Assembly: GCA_030695565.1 (NCBI GenBank)
Contig: JAUYRZ010000047.1
Coordinates: 62,001 to 126,000 of the forward strand
DNA from: Archangium sp.
GTDB taxonomy: Bacteria; Myxococcota; Myxococcia; Myxococcales; Myxococcaceae
Reading direction: 5' to 3'
DNA length: 64,000 nt
Position numbers and translations under genes: made by a program. The notes beneath the pieces were generated by a model that was not told the DNA's origin, made no database searches, and saw nothing but the letters and a program-made list of their open reading frames with translations. Below are positions 40,880 through 49,329 of the stretch, piece after piece (position 1 is the first letter of the stretch; each line of letters begins with the position of its first letter).

Positions 40880-41673
40880 GCTCGATGCTGTTGATGACGC
40901 TGAGCGCGCTGCTCGGCCAGTACGGAACGACCACCACCGTGAACGGCTTCACGAAGGACGGCGCGTTTCTCGTCGGGTCGACCCGCGACGAGAGCTTGAC
41001 CCAGGGCACATTCGTCACGACCTGGTACCAGTCCACGGTCACCGGCGACCTGGAGGTGTTCACGCCAGACGACGACGGCAACCCCGACGCTGAGTTCACC
41101 GGCTGGCTGTCGAAGCACCCGATCGGTCTCCAGCCGATCGCCGGGCGCACGTCGCCCGACGGCCTCGTCACCATCGACATCGTTCTCGAGCGCGGTGGCA
41201 GCAGCGGCGACAGCTGGGCGCCCGATACGACCTGGCGCGTCCTCGCGAGGTGGAAGGACCGCGTGCGGTTCCTCAAGAGATTCACCAACGCCACCAGGTG
41301 CGAAATCGAATGGCTGCCCAGTTCCCGCGCCGTGCTGATTTGGACGGAGTCGAGCGGGTACACGATGGGCGTTCGAGGCGCGTCGCTGCCGACCCAGGAT
41401 CGCACCGTGGACCTGTGGCCGATCGACTTGCCGGTCATCAACGTGGCCGGAGCGGACCCGAAGAAGACCGAAGGCGTCATCAAGAAGCTGCCCGATGGAC
41501 CGCGCTACGTGCCTTCCACCGCCGTGAAAAAGCGCCCCGCCACAGTGGTGTACTTTGCGCCCGGCCAGGAACCGCGCGCTCGCTTGCTGCTCCCGTATCT
41601 GCCCGGGGCAACCCTCGCGCCGCTCGACTGGGTCGCGCCTTACGATGTCGTCGTCGCCCTGGGAGGCACGTGA
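40876..41673 (+). CDS. secreted protein with LytR_C-like tail (paralog 1)
   Basis: Protein of 265 residues, ATG overlapping the cytochrome stop. A short hydrophobic N-terminus (MSSMLLMTLSALLG) may be an export signal. A beta-propeller-like middle part contains repeated WxxxSSRAVLIWTESSG-type strands. The last 50 residues (KKRPATVVYFAPGQE ... LDWVAPYDVVVALGG) resemble the LytR C-terminal domain. The same tail, alignable residue by residue, ends the next gene, so the two are diverged duplicates. No catalytic residues are seen. Confidence 0.7.
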   Translation: MSSMLLMTLSALLGQYGTTTTVNGFTKDGAFLVGSTRDESLTQGTFVTTWYQSTVTGDLEVFTPDDDGNPDAEFTGWLSKHPIGLQPIAGRTSPDGLVTIDIVLERGGSSGDSWAPDTTWRVLARWKDRVRFLKRFTNATRCEIEWLPSSRAVLIWTESSGYTMGVRGASLPTQDRTVDLWPIDLPVINVAGADPKKTEGVIKKLPDGPRYVPSTAVKKRPATVVYFAPGQEPRARLLLPYLPGATLAPLDWVAPYDVVVALGGT

Positions 41674-42392
41674 TGCGCGCGCTCTGGCTCAGCCTTTTTG
41701 TGGCGGCCCCGGCGCTGGCGACCTCGATGACGTGGGTCGACGGTGGAGTGCACGTCACGGTGGATTCGGAGGAGGAAGCCCCGCCGAGCTTTCGCTGGTT
41801 CGACGCGTATTCGCCCCGAGGTCGGGACGCTGAGCCCGCGGAAGACGGTTCCTCGAAGCCGTCGCTGATTGCCCCCGACGGCAGCAAGCTGAGCTTCACC
41901 CTCACTCACAGCGAGGGGTCCTGGGCAGGCAACGCCTTCACGCCGAACACGACCTTCCGCCCGTCGGTGAAGCGGGGCTCCGTGGAGTGGCCGGTGACGC
42001 TCCCGCTGATCCCGGATCGCGTGTGGGTCTGGTGGAGCCCCGACAGCCGCCGCGCGCTGCTCGAGCTCGTCACGGGCAACGACAGCCTGCTGCTGCTGGT
42101 GCCGGGTGCCTTTCCGCGTGTGCAGGTGCTCTACCCGCCGAAGGCGCCCCTCGACGCCGATGCGCTGGCGAAGGTCGACCTGCTGGCGGCGAAGGTGGGC
42201 TGCGTGGTCGCGTTCGCCGGCGAGGCGAAGAAGGAACGGCCGAAGACCGTTGTGTACGCAGAGAAGGGCCACGAGGTGCAGGCGAAAACGCTGGCCGGTT
42301 TGTTACCGGGCGGCGCCAGCGTCGAGCCGCTGACGTGGAAGGTGAACGCGAGCCTGGTCATCGCAGTGGGCGAGTCGTTCAAGCCTCGCTGA
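41673..42392 (+). CDS. secreted protein with LytR_C-like tail (paralog 2)
   Basis: Protein of 239 residues from the ATG overlapping the upstream TGA. Signal peptide MRALWLSLFVAAPALATS. The middle contains VWVWWSPDSRRALLELVTG, matching the corresponding WLPSSRAVLIWTES stretch of paralog 1, and the tail KTVVYAEKGHEVQAKTLAGLLPGG is again LytR_C-like. Probably periplasmic and functionally linked to the cytochrome encoded first in the operon, through a process I cannot name. Confidence 0.7.
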   Translation: MRALWLSLFVAAPALATSMTWVDGGVHVTVDSEEEAPPSFRWFDAYSPRGRDAEPAEDGSSKPSLIAPDGSKLSFTLTHSEGSWAGNAFTPNTTFRPSVKRGSVEWPVTLPLIPDRVWVWWSPDSRRALLELVTGNDSLLLLVPGAFPRVQVLYPPKAPLDADALAKVDLLAAKVGCVVAFAGEAKKERPKTVVYAEKGHEVQAKTLAGLLPGGASVEPLTWKVNASLVIAVGESFKPR

Positions 42393-42571
42393 GGGGCAAC
42401 AGCGGGTCGTGCCGGCGGACCTGCAGCAGGGAGCGGCAGCGCCCCCAAGTCGCAGTCGCACGAACGCCCGAATTTGAAGTTCGGGACCAGGGTGACGCCG
42501 GGCAGCGGGCGCGCGCGGAACACCGCCTCGAGCCCTTGAATGGCTGCATCCATGCGGTGCGAGGTCGCCCT

Positions 42572-43279
42572 TCAGCCCCAGAACTTCCACCAAGGAGCTT
42601 GTTTCGGAGGTTCCGGGGGAGGCCTCGGAATGAAGATGGCGACCCCTTCTTCTGGCTCACCCTCTTCCATCCGCGGCTTTCGTTTCGCGGGCAAGGCGCG
42701 GCGGAACTCGTCGAAACCTGCAGGCAGGCCGTGCTCGAAGTCCCACTCCTCCAGGGCGGCCAGACAGGCTTCACAACCGCGCGCGTGTTCAGTGAACGCC
42801 CGGGTGCAGCCTTCGTAGCGGTAGATGCCGCTGAGCGCCGCTTCGGTGTCGGGCGAGTGCAGCGTCATGGGCACCCAGCCCTCGGCCCCCAGCAGCTTGC
42901 GCTGGGTCTGCGGGCGCAGCAGGTACAACCCCGCATCACCCGATTCGAAGACCATCAGCTGCAGCGCGGAAGGCGAAGCGCCGTGGTCTCCGGCGATCAA
43001 CAAGGCGTCGGCGGCGTAGCCGATCAACGCGTCACCTTCGGCGTCGGCGGGCAACACCCGACCCACCCACCCGGCGAGCACCTCGCGGGGCGGCGGCTGG
43101 CGGCCGGTCAACGCGAAGACCTTCGCCTCGGCCGCCCGGGCTGAATCGGCGTACCAGCCGATGAGCGCACTGACGACCTCGGAGAGCTCGCCGCTGGCCT
43201 CTGCCTGCAGCTCGACCTGCAGCCCCAGCGCGCTGAAGAACGCCTGCTGCTCGCGACTCGAGGTGCGGGGTGGAGTCAC
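42572..43279 (-). CDS. hypothetical protein with zinc-finger-like CxxC segment
   Basis: Protein of 235 residues, not recognised. A helical N-terminal half is followed by LQLMVFESGDAGLYLLRP and a segment EGCTRAFTEHARGCEACLAAL that has the His/Cys spacing of anti-sigma zinc-finger or putative zf-HC2 regions. The C-terminus is Pro/Glu-rich and ends PWWKFWG. Cytoplasmic, no signal. Divergent from the PEGA gene with a 55-base gap. Function unknown. Confidence 0.65.
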   Translation of the reverse strand: MTPPRTSSREQQAFFSALGLQVELQAEASGELSEVVSALIGWYADSARAAEAKVFALTGRQPPPREVLAGWVGRVLPADAEGDALIGYAADALLIAGDHGASPSALQLMVFESGDAGLYLLRPQTQRKLLGAEGWVPMTLHSPDTEAALSGIYRYEGCTRAFTEHARGCEACLAALEEWDFEHGLPAGFDEFRRALPAKRKPRMEEGEPEEGVAIFIPRPPPEPPKQAPWWKFWG

Positions 43280-43334
43280 GGGGCCTCTTGTCTCCGAAGC
43301 CGCTCACGAAGTCCACGTCAGGCCATGGTAGACC

Positions 43335-44285
43335 GTGGATCCCGTGCTTCGTCTTCTCGTGATCCTCTGCCTGCTCCCGGTCGCTGCGCACGCGCAAGCC
43401 CTGGTCAGCGCCATCCTCGATTCCAATGGTGTCTCCGACGCGGCCTTGCGGCGCGCGCAACGGGCCACCGAGAGCGCGCTCAAGCAGGTCTCCAGTCTCG
43501 CCGTCGGAGAAGGGCCCGCCTTCAAGAAGGGCGCTCCGAGAAGGTGCGGCGAAGACTGCGCGCGTGAGCTCGCCAATTCGCTCTCGGCCGCCGGCGTGGT
43601 GCTGCTCGACCTGCGCTCGTTGGACAACAAGAACGATCGCGTGGCGGTCGAGGTGCAGCTGTGGATCGACGGTGAACGCGTCGGGGTGAAGAAGGGCGAA
43701 GGGTCGATCGAAGGCTTCGAGGCCGCGGTCAAGCCGGTGCTCGAGCTGCTGCTCCCGGCGTGGGCGCGGAAGGGCTTCGGGGGCCTGCGGCTGCAGATCG
43801 AACCGGGCACCGTGGTGAAGGTCGATGGCCGGCTGGCGACCAGCAAGGTGGGCGACGTGCTCGCCGTGCCCGCGGGTGTGCACCAGGTCGACGTGGTGTT
43901 CGCCGAGGGTCACGCGGTGTTGCAGCGCGTGCAGGTCGATGAAGGAAGCAGGGTCAAGGTCGAGGCGCTCTCGCCGGCCGAGGCGGTCACCGGTCGTGCG
44001 CCCAAAGGCAACAGCACGTTGCGCGGGGTGAGCTACGGCGTGTTCGTCGCAGGTGCGGCGGCGATCGCAGGTGGATTGGTGGCGGGTGCGCTGGGTCGTG
44101 GGACGGCCGCGGGGCTGGCGTCGTGTCAGGGCGACAAGCGTGATTGTCAGACGCTCGATGAGGTGCAGGCGAAGCAGGCGCAGGCCGAGGCGTATGCGAC
44201 GACCGGGAACGTGATGCTCGGCGTGGGCAGTGGGCTCGCGGTCACTGGTGTCGGCCTCTTCATCATCGACGCGCTCACGGATTGA
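43335..44285 (+). CDS. PEGA-domain envelope protein
   Basis: Protein of 316 residues. N-terminal signal MDPVLRLLVILCLLPVAAHA. The first domain (about 25-150) resembles the periplasmic PEGA-associated region that senses small ligands (VVLLDLRSLDNKNDRVAVEVQLWID). A PEGA module follows (LRLQIEPGTVVKVDGRLATSKVGDVLAVPAGVHQVDVVF), then two membrane-like glycine-rich segments (GVFVAGAAAIAGGLVAGA; GSGLAVTGVGLFII) flanking a loop with two cysteines. This arrangement is common in myxobacterial envelope proteins of unknown role. Confidence 0.78.
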   Translation: MDPVLRLLVILCLLPVAAHAQALVSAILDSNGVSDAALRRAQRATESALKQVSSLAVGEGPAFKKGAPRRCGEDCARELANSLSAAGVVLLDLRSLDNKNDRVAVEVQLWIDGERVGVKKGEGSIEGFEAAVKPVLELLLPAWARKGFGGLRLQIEPGTVVKVDGRLATSKVGDVLAVPAGVHQVDVVFAEGHAVLQRVQVDEGSRVKVEALSPAEAVTGRAPKGNSTLRGVSYGVFVAGAAAIAGGLVAGALGRGTAAGLASCQGDKRDCQTLDEVQAKQAQAEAYATTGNVMLGVGSGLAVTGVGLFIIDALTD

Positions 44286-44289
44286 TCAG

Positions 44290-45753
44290 ATGGCGCGAAT
44301 TGATCAGCTCGTGAGGCCCTCACCCCGACCCTCTCCCAGAGGGAGAGGGGGACTTCTTGTTTTTGTGGTCATGGCGAGTTCCAGTTGTCTTCGCGCGTGG
44401 GACGAAGGCGGCCCGTGGGCGTGTGGCGCCAACTCGGTCTGTCCCGAGGGCTACACCTGCGACGACGAGGTCTGCTGCAAACCCGGCAGCACGCCCGCCT
44501 GCCCCACCCTGCCCCTGCCCAGCGGCCGCTGCGCGGAAGGCGAGCCGAAGGTCTACTTCCAGGACCTCGATGGTGACGGTGACGGCAACGAGAAGGTGAG
44601 CCGGGTGTTCTGCCGTGCGCCGCGCGTGGTGCCGGGCAAGCCGGTCTACGTGCTGAGCGGCCGCGACTGCGATGACACGCGCCCCGACATCTTCTTCGGC
44701 GCGCCTGAGCTGTGTAACGGCAAGGACGACAACTGCGATCGGGTCATCGACGAAGGCCTGCCCAACCTGCAGAACTTCTACCGTGACGAAGACGGCGACG
44801 GCGTGGGTGACACCGCGGCGCTGGTGCCCGCGTGCATGGCGCCTCCGGGCTACAGCGCGTTGCCCGGTGACTGCGCGCCGCTCGACCCCTCGAAGTTCCC
44901 GGGCGCGACCGAGCAGTGCAACAACCTCGACGACGACTGCGACGGCATGGCCGACACGCTCGAGACCCGCTTCGCCGACAGTGACGACGCGTCGACCAGC
45001 CGCTTCCCCTGCACGGTGCCGATGGCCGCGGGCGTCTGCCTGCCCGGCACCTTCCGCTGCGAGGTTCAGGGCAACGAAGTGCGACGCCTGTGCCGCTCGG
45101 TGAAGCTGCCCTCGCGCGAGGTCTGCGACGGCCTCGACAACGATTGTGTGGGCGGCGTCGATGAAGCACCCAAATGTGGAGGCCCGCGCAACCTGATCAA
45201 CGCGCCCGGCGTGACGTACCGCGCGCAGCGGTTGCCCATTCCCACCCAGCTCACCACGCGGTGCCAGGCGAACGTGGCGGGCATTCCGTCGACGATCTCA
45301 GGCGACGGCCGGGTGTGGAGCGGCGTGGCGGGACCCAACCAGTATTACCACGTGTGGAGCGCCGAGGCCCCGGCCGGCACCACGTGGGACTTGAGCAAGC
45401 TCAACGCGCAGCTGCGCCTCGCGTTCACCGCCACCGCGTCTCCCGTGGCCGTGGCGGGCGGCATCTGGGGCGACCCCGCAGCGGGCGACGGCTTCAACCC
45501 CGTCGTCTACTTGTGCGGGCAGAGCGACACCGACTTCATGCGCTATCGCATCACCTCGACCGCTTCGGCCTTCAAGCTGAACGACACCAGCTTCGACCAG
45601 GTGATGCCGCTCAACAACAGCAGCAGCACCTGGCTGGTCGGCGTCGGCTCGGGCTTCGACACGTCACGCGTCAAACGCATCGAGGTGCTGGTGTTCACCC
45701 AGTCGACGGACTTCACCATCACCTTCTCGAACAACACGGGGATGGGGCCGTGA
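44290..45753 (+). CDS. MopE-like metal-binding-motif lipoprotein (copy 1)
   Basis: Protein of 487 residues in the frame starting at ATG 44290. The lipoprotein signal (GLLVFVVMASSSC) is preceded by a run RPSPRPSPRGRGG encoded by a palindromic repeat, so the true start is uncertain. Mature domains: a six-cysteine start (WACGANSVCPEGYTCDDEVCC), Asp-rich calcium-like loops (YFQDLDGDGDGN, YRDEDGDGVGD) and MopE-type motifs with CNGKDDNCDRVIDE and CNNLDDDCDGMAD. The C-terminal half is a beta domain (STWLVGVGSGFDTSR). The stop overlaps the GTG of copy 2. Confidence 0.82.
   Translation: MARIDQLVRPSPRPSPRGRGGLLVFVVMASSSCLRAWDEGGPWACGANSVCPEGYTCDDEVCCKPGSTPACPTLPLPSGRCAEGEPKVYFQDLDGDGDGNEKVSRVFCRAPRVVPGKPVYVLSGRDCDDTRPDIFFGAPELCNGKDDNCDRVIDEGLPNLQNFYRDEDGDGVGDTAALVPACMAPPGYSALPGDCAPLDPSKFPGATEQCNNLDDDCDGMADTLETRFADSDDASTSRFPCTVPMAAGVCLPGTFRCEVQGNEVRRLCRSVKLPSREVCDGLDNDCVGGVDEAPKCGGPRNLINAPGVTYRAQRLPIPTQLTTRCQANVAGIPSTISGDGRVWSGVAGPNQYYHVWSAEAPAGTTWDLSKLNAQLRLAFTATASPVAVAGGIWGDPAAGDGFNPVVYLCGQSDTDFMRYRITSTASAFKLNDTSFDQVMPLNNSSSTWLVGVGSGFDTSRVKRIEVLVFTQSTDFTITFSNNTGMGP
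44329..44349. repeat. perfect nine-base stem palindrome
   Basis: CCCTCTCCC (44329-44337) pairs with GGGAGAGGG (44341-44349) around an AGA loop. It lies inside the presumed start region of the MopE-like gene copy 1 and encodes its RPSPRGRG stretch. It is the best copy of the CCCTCTCCC family of the window. Confidence 0.7.
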
Positions 45754-47162
45754 AGCGCGCTCTGCTGTTGATCTTCACCTGGGTGAACGCCGGCTGCTTC
45801 ACCGCGTGGGACGTGGGCGGCCCGTGGGCCTGCAGTGACGGCGGCGTCTGCGCTGATGGCTTCACCTGCGACGACGGCGTGTGCTGCAAGGTCGACGGCA
45901 CCCCGCGCTGCCCCACCCTGCCCTTCGAAGGCACGTGCCCCTTCGGCTCGAAGCCCGACACGTATTATCGCGACGTCGATGGAGACAGCGCAGGCGCGCT
46001 CGCCACCGGCCGGGTGTTCTGCCGCGCACCGGTGAAGGAGCCGTGGGTGAAGGACTCCACCGATTGCGACGACGGAGATCCCGCCATCGGCCCGCTCGCC
46101 TCCGAGCGATGCAACGCGCAAGACGACGACTGCGACGGCGTCATCGACGAAGGGCTGTCCCTGCAGACCTGGTACCGCGACACCGACCAGGATGGCTTCG
46201 GTGAAGAGTGCGCCAGCTGCCGTCTCGACGCGTGCACCCAGCCGCTGGGCTTCGCCGCGCGCGCAGGTGACTGCGCTCCGGGGAACGCGGCGGTCTTTCC
46301 CGGCGCAGCAGAGCGTTGCAACCAGGTCGACGACAACTGCAACGGGCAGCTCGATGATCCACCCTTCGTCGACGTGGAGAACCCGGGCAGCACCAGCCAG
46401 ACCTTCGACTGCGACACCGGTCAGCAGGGCATCTGCCGGCCCGGAGGCATGCAGTGCATCTTCTCCACCAGCAGCTTCGCGCCGGTCTGCGTGGCGCGCG
46501 TGACGGCGACGGTGGATGTGTGCGGGGACTCCATCGACAGTGATTGTTCGGGCACGGTGGATGATCGACCCGGTTGCCGCGGGCCCGACTCGTTGCTCAC
46601 CGCGCCCGGCATCTCGTTCGGCGCGCTCACCTTCTACGACGCGGGGCTTCCTTCGCTGCCGCCGTTGCCGGCGCGCTGCATGAAGAACCAGGCGGGTGGT
46701 GAGGCGATGGCGTGGCTGAACCCGTCGTGGATCGGCTCGGGCAGCGGGCTGCACCTCTGGTACGCCGAAGCGCCCGCCGGCACCTGGTGGGATCTCTCGC
46801 AGGCCAGCGCGCTGCGGTTGCCGGTGGTCTCTTCAGCGGTCGGCAGTATTGCGGCGGGCGTTTGGACCATGACGGCGCGGTTCGACAACGCCGTCATTCA
46901 TCTGTGCGGTGACGCCGAGACTGATTTTCAGCGCTACACGCCGACCGCAGTCAGCCAGCGCTTCACGACCGGCCCGCAAATCGTCCGTGTACCGCTGCGA
47001 CCCGTGCCTGCCGATGGGTGGTCGGTCAGCAACGCGGCGTTCGACTTGTCTCGCGTGCGTCGGATTGAGGTGTTGGTGGCCCCCGAAAAGACGGACGGGG
47101 GCGTCATCACGTTCACCAATCGGTTCCTGACCGATGCAGGCCTGGTCGGCTTCGAACCCTGA
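45750..47162 (+). CDS. MopE-like metal-binding-motif lipoprotein (copy 2)
   Basis: Protein of 470 residues starting at GTG 45750, which overlaps the stop of copy 1 (GTGA). Signal MKRALLLIFTWVNAGC is a clean lipoprotein signal. Residues align with copy 1: WDVGGPWACSDGGVCADGFTCDDGVCC, the MopE motifs CNAQDDDCDGVIDE and CNQVDDNCNGQLDD, and a beta-type C-terminus containing GLHLWYAEAPAGTWWDLSQ. MopE family proteins are secreted copper- or calcium-binding surface proteins, first described in Methylococcus. Copper use here is unproven. Confidence 0.84.
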   Translation: MKRALLLIFTWVNAGCFTAWDVGGPWACSDGGVCADGFTCDDGVCCKVDGTPRCPTLPFEGTCPFGSKPDTYYRDVDGDSAGALATGRVFCRAPVKEPWVKDSTDCDDGDPAIGPLASERCNAQDDDCDGVIDEGLSLQTWYRDTDQDGFGEECASCRLDACTQPLGFAARAGDCAPGNAAVFPGAAERCNQVDDNCNGQLDDPPFVDVENPGSTSQTFDCDTGQQGICRPGGMQCIFSTSSFAPVCVARVTATVDVCGDSIDSDCSGTVDDRPGCRGPDSLLTAPGISFGALTFYDAGLPSLPPLPARCMKNQAGGEAMAWLNPSWIGSGSGLHLWYAEAPAGTWWDLSQASALRLPVVSSAVGSIAAGVWTMTARFDNAVIHLCGDAETDFQRYTPTAVSQRFTTGPQIVRVPLRPVPADGWSVSNAAFDLSRVRRIEVLVAPEKTDGGVITFTNRFLTDAGLVGFEP

Positions 47163-47189
47163 GCCCCTGCTCCCCCGGGGTGAGGGCCG

Positions 47190-47396
47190 TTACTTCTCCT
47201 TCTTCTCAGGAGCCCTGGTCGCTTCGGGCGGCGTGGCCGGCTTCTCTTTCTTGGTCCCCGTGCCCTTGTTGGTCGACGTCGCAGCGCCGGTGGTGGGCGG
47301 GGGCGGCGCTTCACCCGCGGCAGGCGCCGGCGCCGGAGCGCCCTCGGCAAGAGCGGACAGCGACAGCAACGCGAGCAACGAAACAGAACGGTTCAT
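47190..47396 (-). CDS. small secreted Pro/Ala/Lys-rich protein
   Basis: Protein of 68 residues. Signal MNRSVSLLALLSLSALAEG, then a low-complexity tail of Ala/Pro, Thr and Lys (APAPAPAAGEAPPPP; KKEKPATPPE). No domain. The start at 47396 was chosen because it opens the signal; upstream codons are arginine-rich and lack coding character. Convergent with the MopE pair and divergent from the nucleoside phosphorylase gene. Confidence 0.6.
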   Translation of the reverse strand: MNRSVSLLALLSLSALAEGAPAPAPAAGEAPPPPTTGAATSTNKGTGTKKEKPATPPEATRAPEKKEK

Positions 47397-47521
47397 GGGC
47401 TGCGGACCTTTGTTCAAAACAGCGGGGTGGCGATGCGACGCGTCACGGACGGGGGACAACCGGGGTCGATTCATAACCCAGAAAACTGTGTGCTTCCGGG
47501 CACCTGTGTAATCTGCCGGGC

Positions 47522-48361
47522 ATGGCTGACGACTTGGTGGCTCGCCTCGATGCATGCACGGCGGTGATTCGGAAAAAGGCGCCTGGCTTCACTCCGAAGC
47601 TCGGGATCATTCTGGGCAGTGGTTTGGGCGCTTTCGCCGATTCACTCGAGCGCGCGGTGTCCATCGACTACCGCGAGCTGCCCGACTTCCCAGTCTCCTC
47701 GGTGCACGGTCACGCGGGCCGGTTGGTGCTCGGCCATCGCGGTGAAGTGCCGGTGGTGGCGATGCAGGGCCGGGTGCACTTCTACGAGGGCTACCAGCCC
47801 TGGCAGGTCGCTTTCCCCGCGCGCGTGCTCGGGCGCCTGGGCATCAAACACCTCACCGTCACCAACGCCGCGGGCGGCATCAACCTGGGGTTCAAGGTCG
47901 GCGATCTGATGGCCATCACGGATCACCTGAACCTGGCCGGCTTCAACCCCCTCATCGGGAAGAACGCAGACGAGCTGGGGCCCCGCTTCCCCGACATGAG
48001 CCACGCGTACGACCCGGCCTCGCTCGAGGTGTTGCGGGGCGCAGCCAAGGCCGAAGGCGTGCAGCTGCGCGAAGGCGTGTACGCCAGCCTCTCGGGCCCC
48101 AGCTACGAGACGCCCGCGGAGATCCGCATGCTGCGCACCCTGGGCGGTGACGCGGTCGGCATGTCAACCGTGCCTGAGGTGATCGTCGCCTCGCACATGG
48201 GCATCAAGGTGACCGGCATCAGCTGCATCACCAACCTCGCCGCGGGCATCGGCAAGAACGCGCTCAATCACGAGGAGGTCTCCGAGGTGGCCAACCGGGT
48301 GACCCAGACCTTCCAGAAGCTGATCGGCCGCTTCCTCGCCGACGTGGCCACGAAGTTCTAA
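47522..48361 (+). CDS. punA: purine nucleoside phosphorylase
   Basis: Protein of 279 residues, standard for trimeric PNP (PNPase family 2). Motifs: IILGSGLGAFADSLE (phosphate site), SVHGHAGRLVLG, RVHFYEGYQPW, LTVTNAAGGINLGFKVGDLM and the base-binding VYASLSGPSYETPAEIRM, with VGMSTVPEVIVA. The lysine and asparagine of the purine pocket appear in TGISCITNLAAG. It phosphorolyses inosine and guanosine to the free base in purine salvage. ATG 47522; the gene is followed after 34 bases by the PilZ gene. Confidence 0.95.
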   Translation: MADDLVARLDACTAVIRKKAPGFTPKLGIILGSGLGAFADSLERAVSIDYRELPDFPVSSVHGHAGRLVLGHRGEVPVVAMQGRVHFYEGYQPWQVAFPARVLGRLGIKHLTVTNAAGGINLGFKVGDLMAITDHLNLAGFNPLIGKNADELGPRFPDMSHAYDPASLEVLRGAAKAEGVQLREGVYASLSGPSYETPAEIRMLRTLGGDAVGMSTVPEVIVASHMGIKVTGISCITNLAAGIGKNALNHEEVSEVANRVTQTFQKLIGRFLADVATKF

Positions 48362-48395
48362 GAAACGCTGATCAACTCGAAGAGAATGCAAAGCC

Positions 48396-48752
48396 ATGGC
48401 TGAGAAGAAGAAGAAGCAGACCGAAGACGAGCGCCGCGACAGCCCCCGAGTGCCGATGGAGTTCCTGGTGCGTGACGTCGGGCTGCGCGACGGCGAATGG
48501 GAAGAGCGCAAAGGCGATCTCTCGCTGGGCGGCATCTCGTGGCGCGGCAAGACGGCCCCGCATGGCACTGAAGTCGACGTGCGTTTCCGCCTGCCCCTCG
48601 TTCCCAAAGAGGTCCGCGCGCGGGGCGAAATTCTGCGCGTGAAGGCCGCGGGCGTGGGCATCGACTTTCACCTGCGCTTCACCGAGCTCGAGGTGCGCGC
48701 CGAGCTGGCAATCGCGCGGTACCTCGACGAGTGGCTCTCGAAGCAGCGCTGA
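48396..48752 (+). CDS. single-domain PilZ protein
   Basis: Protein of 118 residues. After a charged start (MAEKKKKQTEDERRDSPRVPMEF) it is a PilZ domain: the basic pair ERRDSPR resembles the RxxxR c-di-GMP motif and DLSLGGIS the (D/N)xSxxG motif. A terminal GVGIDFHLRFTELE completes the barrel. Both c-di-GMP-contact motifs are present, so binding is plausible. Probably a small c-di-GMP effector; partner unknown. Likely independent of punA because of the spacing. Confidence 0.85.
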   Translation: MAEKKKKQTEDERRDSPRVPMEFLVRDVGLRDGEWEERKGDLSLGGISWRGKTAPHGTEVDVRFRLPLVPKEVRARGEILRVKAAGVGIDFHLRFTELEVRAELAIARYLDEWLSKQR

Positions 48753-48753
48753 G

Positions 48754-48787
48754 CTCCTCTTTCCCTCTCCCGAACGAAGGCGAGGAG
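48754..48787. terminator. CTCCTC/GAGGAG hairpin after the PilZ gene
   Basis: CTCCTC (48754-48759) pairs with GAGGAG (48782-48787), with a CCCTCTCCC core in the loop. It sits between the plus-strand PilZ gene and the minus-strand GyrI-like gene, where a bidirectional terminator would be useful. Related to the other CCCTCTCCC palindromes. Confidence 0.5.
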
Positions 48788-48819
48788 TCACTTCCGCACG
48801 AAGCACAGGCGGCCTCTCC

Positions 48820-49281
48820 TCAGGAGATGGGCTGCTCCACCAGAGTCACCCACTCGCTGGGGTCGGGCACCTCGGCGCCGGTCGTCACGTAGACCTCCCG
48901 CGGGGCTTCGATGGCGTGTTTGCCGTTGTTGCTCATCCACTCGTTGATGGCGTCGTAGGCGGGCTTCATCTTCTCGTAGCGCCCCACGTGCCGAACGATG
49001 GCGGCCTGCGAAGCGTTCAGGTGAAGCCGCTTCACCTGCCCGGTGACCGGCACTTCCCGGTCGCACGTCATGACGGCCTCCACGTCGACCGACTCCGGCG
49101 TGACCGAGTAGTACCGCACGAACGGCGGACCCACGGGGGACGCGCCCGCTGCGCGAATGCACTCGCTCAGCTCGAGAAAAGCGTTGTTGAAAAAATCGCG
49201 CAGCCCGTTCAGCGGAATGGTGGTGCGAATCGCGACCGCATCGCTTGCGGGAAGATTCGCCGTCAGGATTTCGTAGGCCAT
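48820..49281 (-). CDS. GyrI-like/AraC effector-binding domain protein
   Basis: Protein of 153 residues consisting of one SHV-type (GyrI-like) domain: duplicated strand-helix-strand halves with AIRTTIPLNGLRDFFNNAF, VEAVMTCDREVPVTGQVKRLHLNASQAAIVRHVGRYEKM, and EVYVTTGAEVPD near the end. Such domains bind small hydrophobic or cationic compounds and occur in BmrR and Rob regulators, or as stand-alone proteins. No DNA-binding domain is present, so it is either a ligand sink or a small hydrolase. Confidence 0.8.
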   Translation of the reverse strand: MAYEILTANLPASDAVAIRTTIPLNGLRDFFNNAFLELSECIRAAGASPVGPPFVRYYSVTPESVDVEAVMTCDREVPVTGQVKRLHLNASQAAIVRHVGRYEKMKPAYDAINEWMSNNGKHAIEAPREVYVTTGAEVPDPSEWVTLVEQPIS

Positions 49282-49329
49282 GGAGTGACCTCCTTCGAAC
49301 TGAGGAGGTGCATCGCCCGCGCCACGCCG

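Noticed and set aside
46141-46503. Small frames within the MopE-like gene copy 2
   Set aside because: Shadows of a protein with clear cysteine and Asp-rich motifs.
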